NCBI GenBank assembly: GCA_964539805.1
Contig: CAZIKN010000015.1
Span: 6,747-70,746, forward strand
Length of the DNA stretch: 64,000 nucleotides
DNA from: M3007 sp964539805
GTDB lineage: Bacteria; Bacteroidota; Bacteroidia; Chitinophagales; Saprospiraceae
Reading direction: 5' to 3'
Below, piece by piece: positions 16,872-26,431 of the stretch (positions are counted from its first letter, which is position 1; every line of letters begins with the position of its first letter). The notes below the pieces were generated by a model. It ran no database searches. It saw only the letters and a program-made list of their open reading frames with translations, and was not told the DNA's origin. The position numbers and the translations under genes were made by a program.

Positions 16872-19800
16872 ATGTATAAAGAACACAAGCACCTCCACCT
16901 CCCTACTATTGACGCGGAAATCCGCCAGTTTTGGGATGATGAAAAAGTATTTGAACAGTCCGTAGCACAACGCGACCCCAACAATGCCTTTGTTTTTTAC
17001 GAAGGGCCACCCTCTGCTAATGGCAAGCCGGGTATTCACCACGTTATGGCGCGCACGGTAAAAGACCTCTTTTGCCGTTACAATACCCTGAAAGGCCATC
17101 GCGTGGAGCGCAAAGGCGGCTGGGATACCCACGGATTGCCCATTGAGCTCCAAGTGGAAAAAGAACTTGGAATCACCAAGGAAGATATTGGCAAAAAAAT
17201 ATCCGTGGATGATTACAATCACGCCTGCCGCCAAACGGTAATGCGTTACAAAGACCTCTGGGATGACATTACACGGCGCATGGGTTATTGGGTGGATCTG
17301 AACAACCCATATATCACTTTTGAAAATGATTATATTGAATCGGTTTGGTGGTTGCTCAGTCGCCTGTACAGCAAAGAGTTGCTCTACAAAGGCTACACCA
17401 TACAGCCCTATAGCCCTGCTGCGGGTACGGGCTTGAGCACACATGAACTTAACCAGCCAGGTTGTTATCGTGATGTTACGGATACCACAGCCGTCGCTAT
17501 GTTTAAGGTTATTAGAGATGCACAGTCCGAATGGCTGTTTGAACAGGAGGATGAGGATGTCCGTATTCTTGCCTGGACCACCACGCCCTGGACATTGCCC
17601 AGCAATACAGCCCTAACGGTAGGGCCGGATATTGATTACGTCAAGATCAAAACCCTCGTTGGTGGGCAAAATGTAAGTGTTGTTTTGGCTAAAGCATTGA
17701 CAGCCAAGTGGTTTGGCGGAAAAAACCAGGCTGTTGCGGCTTCGGAATCCCAGCCCTTTGCAGGCAGTAAAATGCAGGACATCCGCTATGAGCAATTGCT
17801 TCCTTTCGGTATTGTGCCTGAAGATGGCGATGCCTTTCGCGTCATTACGGGCGATTTTGTGACTACGGAGGATGGCACGGGAGTGGTACATACCGCTCCT
17901 TCATTTGGTGCGGAAGATATGCGCGTAGGCCGCCAGCACGGTATGGGTTCCCTGACCTTGGTAGATCGTCGCGGACGCTTTTTGCCCGAAGTGCAGGATG
18001 GTGTATTCCTTTATGGTGAGGAGTATGTGAAAGAAGATTACCTCCGCGATGATGAAAAAGCGGCTGAATTGGAGCGGCAAAAAGACAAACTCAGTGGATT
18101 TATCAAAGATACTTCAAAGTTGAGTTACCTGAGTGTAGATGAGCGCATCGCCCTCAAACTCCAAAATGAAGGTAAATTATTCAAAAAAGAGAAATACGTG
18201 CACCCTTACCCGCATTGCTGGCGTACGGACAAGCCCGTATTGTATTATCCTTTGGACTCCTGGTTTGTCCGCGCTTCTGCCCTGAAGGAGCGCATGTTTG
18301 AACTGAACCAGACCATCAACTGGAAACCCGCCTCCACTGGTGAGGGCCGTTTTGGCAAATGGTTGGAAAATTTGCAGGACTGGAACCTTTCGCGTTCGCG
18401 TTATTGGGGCGTGCCCCTGCCGATATGGCGTACTGCCGATGGCGAAGAAGAACTTTGTATCGGCAGCAAAGCACAATTGGCCGCTGAAATAGAAAAAGCA
18501 AACCAGCAATTGGGCCTTAACCAATCCGTACCCAAAGATTTCCATCGCCCCTATATTGACGATGTGGTGTTGGTTTCCCCTTCCGGCAAGCGCATGACGC
18601 GCGAACTTGACCTGATTGATGTCTGGTTTGACTCCGGCTCCATGCCCTTTGCCCAGTGGCATTTTCCTTTTGAAAATGTGGAAAAATTTGCCCAAAACTA
18701 CCCGGCCAGTTTCATCGCCGAAGGCGTGGACCAAACACGGGGCTGGTTTTACACGCTGCATGCCATCAGCACCATGGTGCAGGATGAGGTACACGCCGAA
18801 CTGGCGCGCCAAGGGGTGGCTTTTGACCAATCAAAAATGACGGGCATAGCTTTTCAAAATGTGGTGTCCAATGGCCTCGTTTTGGATAAAAATGGCAACA
18901 AAATGTCAAAATCCAAGGGCAATGTGGTGGATCCATTTGAAACCATAGCGGAATATGGCGCCGATGCCACCCGCTGGTACCTGATCGCCAACGCCAACCC
19001 CTGGGACAACCTGAAATTTGATGAAGAGGGCATCCTTGAAGTGCGGAACAAGTTTTTTGGCACCCTGTTCAATACCTATAATTTCTTCGCCTTGTATGCC
19101 AACCTCGATGGCTTCAAGATGGATGAACAAAATGTATTGCCCTATGCCGAGCGCACAGAATTGGATCGCTGGATCATTTCAAAACTTTACTCCACGGTAG
19201 CCGCTTACCGCGAAGCCATGGACGATTACGAACCTACCCGCGCCGCGCGCGTGCTGGAGAGTTTTGTGGATGAACACCTTTCCAACTGGTATGTGCGCCT
19301 TAGTCGCCGCCGTTTCTGGAAAGGAGAACTAAACGCAGACAAGCAAGCAGCCTACCAAACCCTGTTTGAATGCCTCATGGTGACGGCCCAACTATCCTCA
19401 AGCCTTGCACCCTTTTTCGCCGATTGGCTGTACCGCAACCTGACCGCCCCGATACGAGACTTGGCCAAAAAGAACAATACTCCGCTGCGCCATGAATCCG
19501 TACACCTGACGGATCTGGTACAATCCGATGCCTCCAAAATAGATGCGGCCCTGGAACGCCGGATGGATTATGCTCAGCGGATATGTTCCCTGGCTTTCAG
19601 CATCCGAAAAAAAGAAAAATTACGCGTCCGTTTGCCTTTGCAAAAAGTGATGCTGCCCGTGCTGGACGAAGCATTTATCGCAGAAGTTGAAAGTGTTAAA
19701 ATATTGATATTAAATGAAATAAATGTAAAGGAGTTAGAGTATATTACCGACGCTTCCGGCCTGCTCAAGAAATCGGCCAAAGCTAATTTTAAAACGCTGG

Positions 19801-20288
19801 GTGCCAAATTGGGCAAAGACATGAAGGCTGCGGCGGAGCATATAGCCTCCATGAGCAATGAGGACATCAATGCCTTAGAAAAAGCGGGAGCGCTTGCCAT
19901 TGACATCAATGGCACGGCATACACCATTACGCCGGAAGACCTGATCGTCAGCACCGAGGATTTGGAAGGTTGGAAAGTCGCTAATGACGGCCCGCTCACG
20001 GTGGCCTTAGATGTTCATTTGAGTGATGCCCTTTTGGCGGAAGGTACGGCGCGCGATCTGGTCAACCGCATCCAAAACCTGCGCAAGGAAAAAGACTTTA
20101 ACGTGACGGATCGCATCGCCGTCCGATTGGAAAAACACCCTGCTGTGATTGCTGCGGCCACCCAATTTGGCGACTACATCAAAGGAGAGGTATTGGCCAA
20201 TTCCTTGGTTTTGGTTGAAGATTTAGAAGCCGAAAAAATCGAATTGGAGGATGAAGTAATGGTGGGTATAGCGATCATGGTGGATTAG
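16872..20288 (+). CDS. ileS: Isoleucyl-tRNA synthetase
   Basis: A cytoplasmic class Ia enzyme that charges tRNA-Ile. I chose ATG at 16872 (1138 residues, MYKEHKHLHLPTID); a GTG at 16827 would lie inside the terminator. The HIGH-type signature appears as GPPSANGKPGIHH (about 45-57), the editing domain includes TTTPWTLPSNTALTVGP, and the KMSKSKGN loop is intact. Length and motif form fit the long eukaryote-like IleS of Bacteroidota. The gene is preceded by an Ile leader peptide and attenuator. Confidence 0.97.
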   Translation: MYKEHKHLHLPTIDAEIRQFWDDEKVFEQSVAQRDPNNAFVFYEGPPSANGKPGIHHVMARTVKDLFCRYNTLKGHRVERKGGWDTHGLPIELQVEKELGITKEDIGKKISVDDYNHACRQTVMRYKDLWDDITRRMGYWVDLNNPYITFENDYIESVWWLLSRLYSKELLYKGYTIQPYSPAAGTGLSTHELNQPGCYRDVTDTTAVAMFKVIRDAQSEWLFEQEDEDVRILAWTTTPWTLPSNTALTVGPDIDYVKIKTLVGGQNVSVVLAKALTAKWFGGKNQAVAASESQPFAGSKMQDIRYEQLLPFGIVPEDGDAFRVITGDFVTTEDGTGVVHTAPSFGAEDMRVGRQHGMGSLTLVDRRGRFLPEVQDGVFLYGEEYVKEDYLRDDEKAAELERQKDKLSGFIKDTSKLSYLSVDERIALKLQNEGKLFKKEKYVHPYPHCWRTDKPVLYYPLDSWFVRASALKERMFELNQTINWKPASTGEGRFGKWLENLQDWNLSRSRYWGVPLPIWRTADGEEELCIGSKAQLAAEIEKANQQLGLNQSVPKDFHRPYIDDVVLVSPSGKRMTRELDLIDVWFDSGSMPFAQWHFPFENVEKFAQNYPASFIAEGVDQTRGWFYTLHAISTMVQDEVHAELARQGVAFDQSKMTGIAFQNVVSNGLVLDKNGNKMSKSKGNVVDPFETIAEYGADATRWYLIANANPWDNLKFDEEGILEVRNKFFGTLFNTYNFFALYANLDGFKMDEQNVLPYAERTELDRWIISKLYSTVAAYREAMDDYEPTRAARVLESFVDEHLSNWYVRLSRRRFWKGELNADKQAAYQTLFECLMVTAQLSSSLAPFFADWLYRNLTAPIRDLAKKNNTPLRHESVHLTDLVQSDASKIDAALERRMDYAQRICSLAFSIRKKEKLRVRLPLQKVMLPVLDEAFIAEVESVKILILNEINVKELEYITDASGLLKKSAKANFKTLGAKLGKDMKAAAEHIASMSNEDINALEKAGALAIDINGTAYTITPEDLIVSTEDLEGWKVANDGPLTVALDVHLSDALLAEGTARDLVNRIQNLRKEKDFNVTDRIAVRLEKHPAVIAAATQFGDYIKGEVLANSLVLVEDLEAEKIELEDEVMVGIAIMVD

Positions 20289-20344
20289 ACAGGATTTAAG
20301 TGATTTTGAAGATTACCAGACGCGAGTAGGCTCAAAACCACTTT
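20289..20344. repeat. Interspersed intergenic repeat, copy B
   Basis: It shares GGATTTAAGTGATTTTGAAG and CTCAAAACCACTTT with copy A at 8747-8834, but lacks the inner 30 bases of that copy. It begins directly behind the ileS stop codon. Confidence 0.75.
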
Positions 20345-20367
20345 GCGTTGACTATAAAATATAAGCA

Positions 20368-20958
20368 ATGATCTACGCTTTTAATGGCTTCATCCCTGTG
20401 GTGCATGAAAGTGCGTTTGTGCATCCTCAGGCGGCAGTGACGGGCCATGTCATCATTGGCCGTGATGTGTACGTGGGACCCGGAGCCGCCATACGGGGTG
20501 ATTGGGGCCAGATCATCATTGACGACGGTTGCAATATTCAGGAAAACTGTACTATTCACATGTTTCCGGGTGTCACGGTGCGCCTGTATGAAGGAGCGCA
20601 TATCGGGCATGGGGCTATCATACACGGGGCCACCATAGGCCGCAATTGTTTGGTGGGCATGAACGCCGTCATCATGGACGAGGTAGAATTAGGCGAGGAA
20701 TGCATTGTGGGTGCCTTGTGCTTTATGAAGGGCGGCGAAAAAATACCGCGCCGGAGCATGGTGGTGGGCAATCCGGGCCGCATCATCAAGGAAGTCAGCG
20801 ATGAGCTCATGGCCTGGAAGACAGAGGGTACCAAGTTGTACCAGCAACTGCCGGCCCGATGCCACGATACCCTAAAGGCTTGCGAGCCATTGCGCGAAGT
20901 GCCTGAAAATCAGGAGGCTATGAGTGGGGAGTACAAGCCTTTGGTGTTGAGGAAGTAG
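20368..20958 (+). CDS. Gamma-carbonic-anhydrase-like hexapeptide-repeat protein (PaaY/YrdA type)
   Basis: A left-handed beta-helix protein of 196 residues built of hexapeptide repeats such as VIIGRDVYVGPGAAIRGDW. Histidines in CTIHMF, AHIGHG and AIIHG are placed like the three zinc ligands of gamma-class carbonic anhydrases. The longer C-terminal tail recalls PaaY, a thioesterase of phenylacetate breakdown, but no paa genes are near. It may be cotranscribed behind ileS, although a repeat lies between. Confidence 0.85.
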   Translation: MIYAFNGFIPVVHESAFVHPQAAVTGHVIIGRDVYVGPGAAIRGDWGQIIIDDGCNIQENCTIHMFPGVTVRLYEGAHIGHGAIIHGATIGRNCLVGMNAVIMDEVELGEECIVGALCFMKGGEKIPRRSMVVGNPGRIIKEVSDELMAWKTEGTKLYQQLPARCHDTLKACEPLREVPENQEAMSGEYKPLVLRK

Positions 20959-21036
20959 TGATATAAAACCTTTTTCCAACGAAACCGAACATCTCCACGT
21001 CTTACCATTATCTTTCACTTAAACGCTACCTAATTC

Positions 21037-21687
21037 ATGACCCTTGCTAGGATTTTCAAGTTATTTTTTCTATCATTTATTCCCTTCTTGCTCCTCCCCG
21101 GCTGCGATAAGGACAAGCCTACTATCATTAAAGGCACAGTGACGGATCGGAAGACGGGGAAGCCGATAGAAAAAGTTTCTATAGAAATTTCAGGCGAGCA
21201 ATATGAAAAAGACAGAGAAGGTAGGATATTATATACATTAGCATACTGCAATACAGATGCTAATGGGAGCTATCTATGTAAACTTGATGGGAAAAATGCT
21301 TCGGCAAGATTTTGGAAAAACAATTATCTTAATCACTTCGGGGGTGGCGATGTTAGGGACGGTGAAGAAAACATCAGGGATGTTTCACTTGTGCCGCGTG
21401 ATGGCTTTTTATCCCTTACGATTCAAAACCTTACAGGCCAATACGATACCATTTATGCGCTTGTGCTGAGTCCTATCAAAATAGCAGAAGAAAGAGATCC
21501 TTCCGGATATTCAACGAAAAAATACCCCCTGACCTTAAAGAAAAACGAGTCATACACTGAAGTTTTTAGAGTGGCTTCGCCTGACGAGGTCATTATTGTT
21601 TGGGAACACGCCAAAAAGGCAAATTATTTGAAGAAATCGGTCTCGGTCGTACCCAATGACACCGCGTCTTACACTTTAACCTACTAA
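21037..21687 (+). CDS. Outer-membrane lipoprotein with carboxypeptidase-regulatory-like domain, twin 1
   Basis: A lipoprotein of 216 residues with lipobox LLPGC (Cys23) and a charged DKDK after it. IIKGTVTDRKTGKPIEKVSIEI is the start of a CarboxypepD_reg-like beta-sandwich, common in Bacteroidota surface proteins. The rest is not recognised. It is followed 25 bp later by a paralogue of nearly equal length. Confidence 0.8.
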   Translation: MTLARIFKLFFLSFIPFLLLPGCDKDKPTIIKGTVTDRKTGKPIEKVSIEISGEQYEKDREGRILYTLAYCNTDANGSYLCKLDGKNASARFWKNNYLNHFGGGDVRDGEENIRDVSLVPRDGFLSLTIQNLTGQYDTIYALVLSPIKIAEERDPSGYSTKKYPLTLKKNESYTEVFRVASPDEVIIVWEHAKKANYLKKSVSVVPNDTASYTLTY

Positions 21688-21712
21688 ACCTTATAAATTG
21701 TAATTTGCAATC

Positions 21713-22366
21713 ATGGCCTTAGTTAAGATAAACCACCGGTTTACCCTATTGTTCCTATCATTTATCCCTTTCTTACTGCTCCCCAGCTGCGATAAGGACA
21801 AGCCTACTATCATCAAAGGTATCGTTACCGACCGAAAGACGGGGGTGCCTTTGGAGGGGGTTGTTGTACAAATAGACGGAGATAGGCCAGGAGAAAAAGG
21901 ATTGACGGATTATTTTACCCTTTATTTTCAGTCCAATCCAAATGGCGAATATGAATGTACTTCAGATGGGAGAAATGTTTCGGCAAGATTTCTGAAAAAT
22001 AATTATCTTGAGTACATTGGGGTTAGCGATATCAGAGACGGTGAAGAAAACATCAGGGATGTTTCGCTTGTGCCGCGTGATGGCTTTTTATCCCTTACGA
22101 TTCAAAATGTCACGGGACAAAACGACACCATTTTTGTACTTGTGTTCAGCCCCATCAAAATGACAGAAGAGAGGACACAAGCAGGGTATTCAACAAAAAA
22201 ATATCCATTAATTTTAAAGAAAGATGAAATATATCAGGAGGTTTTCCCTTTGGCCTCGCCTGATGAGGTAAAGATAAAATGGAAACACACCAAAAATGGA
22301 ATTTCAAATCAGTATGCGCTACCAATAGTATCCAATGACACTGCGTCTTACACTTTAACCTACTAA
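21713..22366 (+). CDS. Outer-membrane lipoprotein, twin 2
   Basis: A paralogue of the preceding gene, 217 residues, lipobox LLPSC (Cys26) and the same CarboxypepD_reg-like start. A central block of 71 bp (22037-22107) differs from twin 1 (21358-21428) by a single base, whereas flanking parts are clearly diverged, and the last 40 bp are also almost identical. This mosaic pattern suggests gene conversion or strong local constraint. Confidence 0.8.
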   Translation: MALVKINHRFTLLFLSFIPFLLLPSCDKDKPTIIKGIVTDRKTGVPLEGVVVQIDGDRPGEKGLTDYFTLYFQSNPNGEYECTSDGRNVSARFLKNNYLEYIGVSDIRDGEENIRDVSLVPRDGFLSLTIQNVTGQNDTIFVLVFSPIKMTEERTQAGYSTKKYPLILKKDEIYQEVFPLASPDEVKIKWKHTKNGISNQYALPIVSNDTASYTLTY

Positions 22367-22747
22367 ACCTTATAATCTTTTTGGTTTAGATTGCCTGTTG
22401 GTACTTCCATCCCTGCTCTAAGGAATCCATACATGCCAAATACTGGCAGTATCGAAAAAATCTACACAAGCATTTTATGGCTATGGATCGCGACCCAAGC
22501 GGATGCATCCAAGATGGAATTGGGCAAAGCCAATCGGATCCTTGTATCTGTTCTAAAAATGGCTATGGCCTGCCCGAAACAAGTATCGAAAGGCAGCGCA
22601 GCGCGCTTTGGAGGATTTGTTCTTAGGGCTTCAGACATACAGGCGATTGGACATCATGGCCAATTGCTTAGCCCGGGAGCGATATAAGGAGATTGGAAGT
22701 CAACGATGGGGTAACCCTCAAAGTCACCCCATCGCTAAAGAGCCACT
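22367..22747. other. 381-bp gap without a convincing gene
   Basis: Several short open frames exist on the plus strand, the longest of 98 codons at 22391-22687, but none has recognisable motifs and codon use looks random. A hairpin serving the SPOR gene lies at its right end. A decayed gene remnant is possible. Confidence 0.5.
22704..22734 (-). terminator. Hairpin behind the SPOR-domain gene
   Basis: CGATGGGGT and ACCCCATCG form a perfect 9-bp stem 14 bases after the SPOR stop codon. The T-run on the minus strand is poor, so termination strength is uncertain. Confidence 0.55.
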
Positions 22748-23431
22748 TTACTTCTTCTGGCTATCATGTATCAAAGCCTCTACACTTTTGGCTTTTAGTT
22801 GATCCAGAATTTTGGTGGCGGCGGCCTTGTCATTGCTCCTGAATACCACCACGGTGGAGAGCTTGCCGTTGTTGATTTTGTTGATCTCGGCGTTGAGATA
22901 GCCGAGTTTGATCACTTTTTCCAATTGGGTGCGCGCGCGATCTACATCGCTAAAAGAACCAACACGAACGCTATAACGACCTGATCCTAAACCTTTTACT
23001 GATTTTGGTGCGGTGCTTCCCACTGTTGGTGCCACTGTTTTAGGAGTGGTGGTTTTGTTGGCAGCTACGGTGCTGGGCTTGGCTGCTTCCGTTTTGGCTG
23101 CGTCCGTTTTGGGTGTTTCCTGTTTCGGAGCAGTAGTAGTGGGTGCGGCAGTGGTTTTAGGGCTGCTTACAGGCTCATCCTCAATGCCATCAGGCGTAGT
23201 GCCGGACTTGCTGGTGCCGAGGGATGTATCTTTGCTCACAAAACTGCTGCCGTTAGTGCCAGCGCTGTCTGGCTCGACATGGCGCATGTCATCCCATTGT
23301 TTCATGGCCTCGGCCTGTTTGGCCAATTCGGCTTTGTCATTGCGCATTTGACATGCCTTGTAGCCGCCAACGAGGATAAGGCCCAGTAGCAGCGCATAAA
23401 GTAGAAAGGTCAGTAAATTATTCGTCCTCAT
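22748..23431 (-). CDS. SPOR-domain membrane-anchored protein
   Basis: A protein of 227 residues from ATG at 23431 (MRTNNLLTFLLYALL). One N-terminal membrane helix (about 5-22) is followed by a long linker rich in Thr, Pro, Ala and Lys and a C-terminal SPOR domain, GSGRYSVRVGSFSDVDRARTQ to the end. SPOR domains bind denuded peptidoglycan at division septa, so a role in division or envelope structure is likely. Divergent from tadA, with only 56 bp between them. Confidence 0.87.
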   Translation of the reverse strand: MRTNNLLTFLLYALLLGLILVGGYKACQMRNDKAELAKQAEAMKQWDDMRHVEPDSAGTNGSSFVSKDTSLGTSKSGTTPDGIEDEPVSSPKTTAAPTTTAPKQETPKTDAAKTEAAKPSTVAANKTTTPKTVAPTVGSTAPKSVKGLGSGRYSVRVGSFSDVDRARTQLEKVIKLGYLNAEINKINNGKLSTVVVFRSNDKAAATKILDQLKAKSVEALIHDSQKK

Positions 23432-23487
23432 AAGTTGAAAATTTGTTTGTGGGGCGAAAGTATGGTTTTTCACCGCATCTTTGCTCC

Positions 23488-23934
23488 ATGCTTTCAGTTT
23501 TTTCCGATACATGGTACATGCAACAGGCCCTCGCGCAGGCTCGCATGGCCTTTGAGGCGGGCGAAATACCCGTCGGGGCGGTTATTGTTTGTGATAATCG
23601 CATTATTGCAAAAGCGCACAACCAGACCGAGCAGTTGACTGACGTTACGGCACATGCTGAAATTTTGGCCATTACGGCCGCATCGGCTTATTTGGGCAGC
23701 AAGTACCTACAGGATTGTAGCCTTTTTGTTACCCTGGAGCCTTGTGTGATGTGCGCTGGTGCTTTGGCCTGGGCCCAAATTGGCCGGGTGGTTTATGGGG
23801 CCAGTGATGAAAAGCGGGGTTTTATGCTGCACGGCGGCAAATCCCTCCTGCACCCCAAAACCCGCTTGGAAATGGGCATCATGGAGCATGAATGTTCCGT
23901 TTTGATGACGGATTTTTTTAAGGGGAAACGCTGA
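23488..23934 (+). CDS. tadA: tRNA-specific adenosine deaminase
   Basis: TadA converts adenosine to inosine at the wobble position of tRNA-Arg. The protein of 148 residues (ATG at 23488) has the zinc and proton-relay motif TAHAE and the PCVMC zinc motif, with FMLHGGKSLLHPKTRL near the C-terminus. The track of residues upstream of this ATG has no family similarity. Its last 17 bp overlap the end of the convergent TPR-like gene. Confidence 0.94.
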   Translation: MLSVFSDTWYMQQALAQARMAFEAGEIPVGAVIVCDNRIIAKAHNQTEQLTDVTAHAEILAITAASAYLGSKYLQDCSLFVTLEPCVMCAGALAWAQIGRVVYGASDEKRGFMLHGGKSLLHPKTRLEMGIMEHECSVLMTDFFKGKR

Positions 23935-25363
23935 CAACAGTATGGTCGCGCAGCCTGCTTTGAATCATTTGGGGCAGGGCTGGCACATGGTGTTTAACTT
24001 CCGCTATAAATTCCCACACCAAAGGGAGCCGATCTGTTTCGGGCGGCTGAGCGCGGATGTATGCTGCTATGGCATCGCTAAGTGCGTTAAGTCCTTTACC
24101 GGATTCCATGATTTCGGCTATATGGCAATACCAGGGAATAAAGGGAAGATAGGAGGATTTTTGCTTGTAGGTTCTGTCCCGTTCCATGAGGCTGTACTGC
24201 CTGACGATGGCGATCAATCGGTTGTATTTGCCCAAATGAAACAATGCACTCAGGTAGTTGGTAAAAAAAAGATGCCAACGATACTCCAAAATTTCTTTGC
24301 TGTATGCCTTTAAAAAAGTGGTCGCGTAGCCCTCTGCGTTTTTGTATTGTCCGTTACAGATGAGGCTACGGATGTAAAAGGCAACATAACCAATCCGATT
24401 GTGAAAGTTCAAGGTGCTGCGGGCATCACTATGGGCTGATTTTAATAGAGCAAGCGCCTGTTCATGCTTTTTGCTGCGCAACAATACGGCGGTGAGGTTA
24501 TTGACATAAAAAAGATAATCCGAGTTTCGGCCTCGTATAGATAGATATCCGTAGTAGGCTGCCGTGTCATAGTCTTTCAATTTGGAATGGAGCAGCAGGC
24601 GTTGGCTGTAAAAATTGCACAGAAGCCGCTTCGAGTAGTACACGCCGCTTTCAAATATTTTGTCCTGATATTCAAATTTTTCCAATAACACGGACAGGCG
24701 CCCATAATTCAAATGCACAAAAATGAGGCGGATGAGGGCAAAATATCGGTTTTGTCCGTCCAGGCTTTCGTCATAAAAAACATCGGTCAGCCATTGTTGC
24801 CAATGCTCGGAGTCCCCGCTCCCGGTGGCATATTGCCCGACGACATCTAAAGTGGCCTCGTGCAATTGTTCATAGGTTTTTTTGGCGCGTAGCCATTCCT
24901 CACGATGTGTTTTGAGGAATTTATCGGCCTGTTTGTGCTCCTTATGCCTGAATCGAATGAGCAAAAAATGGCGGAATGCCTGTACCAATTCGTAAAATTT
25001 GACAAAAAAGTAGTCGGTTGGTTTGGCCCGGCGCAGGTAGCGAAGCAATTCGCGCTCTTCCTCCGGCAACACGGCATCCGTCACTATTTTTCGTTCCATA
25101 TTGACCAACCATTCAAATTGTGCATCGGCATCCACCTCATGCAGCCGAGTGGCAATCCAGGATTTTATTTCCGAGTACTTACGTTTGTCAATAGATGCAT
25201 CAAAAGGTATGGGCTGGTGAATTTGTTTGCAATTGTGGTGCAGGCGCGACAAGATAGCCTGTTTTTCGGGATCCAAAAAACCGTTAACCGTAAGCAGCCA
25301 CGCCGTTTCGTGTGGCAACAGCGTGGCTGCAAAATCCGAGAATGCCTGTAGTTTGGGTTTCAT
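23918..25363 (-). CDS. TPR-like helical protein of unknown function
   Basis: A protein of 481 residues from ATG at 25363; a TTG at 25384 would add seven. It is rich in aromatic and basic residues, all-helical in appearance, with TPR-like repeats in the second half (for example YDTAAYYGYLSIRGRNSDYLFYVNNLTAVL and KHEQALALLKSAH). No signal peptide or catalytic motif is seen and I do not recognise a family. It follows fabG after about 30 bp and is probably in one transcript with it. Confidence 0.8.
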   Translation of the reverse strand: MKPKLQAFSDFAATLLPHETAWLLTVNGFLDPEKQAILSRLHHNCKQIHQPIPFDASIDKRKYSEIKSWIATRLHEVDADAQFEWLVNMERKIVTDAVLPEEERELLRYLRRAKPTDYFFVKFYELVQAFRHFLLIRFRHKEHKQADKFLKTHREEWLRAKKTYEQLHEATLDVVGQYATGSGDSEHWQQWLTDVFYDESLDGQNRYFALIRLIFVHLNYGRLSVLLEKFEYQDKIFESGVYYSKRLLCNFYSQRLLLHSKLKDYDTAAYYGYLSIRGRNSDYLFYVNNLTAVLLRSKKHEQALALLKSAHSDARSTLNFHNRIGYVAFYIRSLICNGQYKNAEGYATTFLKAYSKEILEYRWHLFFTNYLSALFHLGKYNRLIAIVRQYSLMERDRTYKQKSSYLPFIPWYCHIAEIMESGKGLNALSDAIAAYIRAQPPETDRLPLVWEFIAEVKHHVPALPQMIQSRLRDHTVVSVSP

Positions 25364-25395
25364 ATCACGGTTGGTGAAGCGCAATCACACTAAGC

Positions 25396-26139
25396 TCAGA
25401 GGGTGACGCCACCATCCACGCTAAGTGTTGCGCCATTGATAAAAGCGGCTTCTTCAGAGGCCAAAAATACATAGGCGGCTGCTATTTCTTCGGGTTTGCC
25501 CAAGCGAGGGACAGGGGTTTTGGCCCGCAGGTCATCCAATATTTTTTCCGGTATGGTATCCATCATTTCGGTATGGATAAATCCGGGGGCTACGGCATTG
25601 GAGGTGATTCCCTTTCGCCCCAGTTCCTTTGCCCACACCTTGGTCATACCGATGACACCGGCCTTCGTGGCGGCGTAGTTGGTTTGTCCAAAATTGCCAT
25701 AAAGCCCAACAACGGATGCTGCATTAAGGATGCGTCCCCAGTTTTGGGCTTCCATCATGGGTACTATGGCTTTGGTGCAATGGAACACCCCGCCAAGGTT
25801 GACGTCAATGACCTGTTGCCATAATTCGGGGGTCATTTTTTTTAAGGAGGCATCCCTGGTAATTCCTGCGTTGTTTACTAAAATGTGAACTGTTCCGAAG
25901 TCGGCCTGTACTTGTTTTGCAGCGGCTTCCACCGCTTGGTAATCGCTGGTATTTACGGTATAAAATCGCAGCTGATTATCATTTGTTGCCCATTCTAAGC
26001 GCAAGGTATCCATACGAGCAACATCCATGTCCCAAATGGCCACGGCAGCTCCTTCCTCCAAAAAACGTTTTGCGGTGGCTTTCCCGATGCCACTGGCTCC
26101 GCCTGTGACGACGGCAATTTTTCCTGATAGTCTTTTCAT
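25396..26139 (-). CDS. fabG: 3-oxoacyl-ACP / acetoacetyl-CoA reductase, SDR family
   Basis: A classical short-chain dehydrogenase of 247 residues that reduces 3-oxoacyl thioesters with NADPH. TGGASGIGKATA binds the cofactor, NNAGI follows, and the catalytic residues are Ser in NAASVVG and the Tyr/Lys pair in YAATKAG. The C-terminal VDGG is standard. It could equally be a PhaB-type acetoacetyl-CoA reductase; there is no pha gene in view. A promoter box precedes it. Confidence 0.85.
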   Translation of the reverse strand: MKRLSGKIAVVTGGASGIGKATAKRFLEEGAAVAIWDMDVARMDTLRLEWATNDNQLRFYTVNTSDYQAVEAAAKQVQADFGTVHILVNNAGITRDASLKKMTPELWQQVIDVNLGGVFHCTKAIVPMMEAQNWGRILNAASVVGLYGNFGQTNYAATKAGVIGMTKVWAKELGRKGITSNAVAPGFIHTEMMDTIPEKILDDLRAKTPVPRLGKPEEIAAAYVFLASEEAAFINGATLSVDGGVTL

Positions 26140-26162
26140 GTTCGATCAATTTTTTTTCGGGA

Positions 26163-26170
26163 CAAAAGTA
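26163..26170 (-). promoter_or_regulatory. TAnnTTTG element upstream of fabG
   Basis: TACTTTTG on the minus strand, 23 bp before the ATG, so the 5' leader would be short. No -33 TTG at the proper spacing was found. Confidence 0.4.
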
Positions 26171-26431
26171 ATGGCCCGTCAAGGTCGGTCTTTGGGTCGG
26201 GCAATAGTTTTATAAATAATGGTCTTGGCATTTTAAATTAATGACAAATATAAGATAATCAGCAAATTGAGTTATTAAATTGATTAATAATTATTCTTAT
26301 GTCGGGCTTTCTTAAAAACGTTTTGATCTTTTTGGACGGAGCCTATTGGCATTCCTTTGTCTTTGGAAAAACGGTAATACTGAACAATGATGTTTGGCTA
26401 TTAGTAAATTTTACCAAAAAAAAGAAACGAT

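Noticed and set aside
22391..22687. 98-codon open frame as a gene
   Set aside because: No motif, no plausible start context, competing frames of similar length and a run of low-complexity residues; likely chance.
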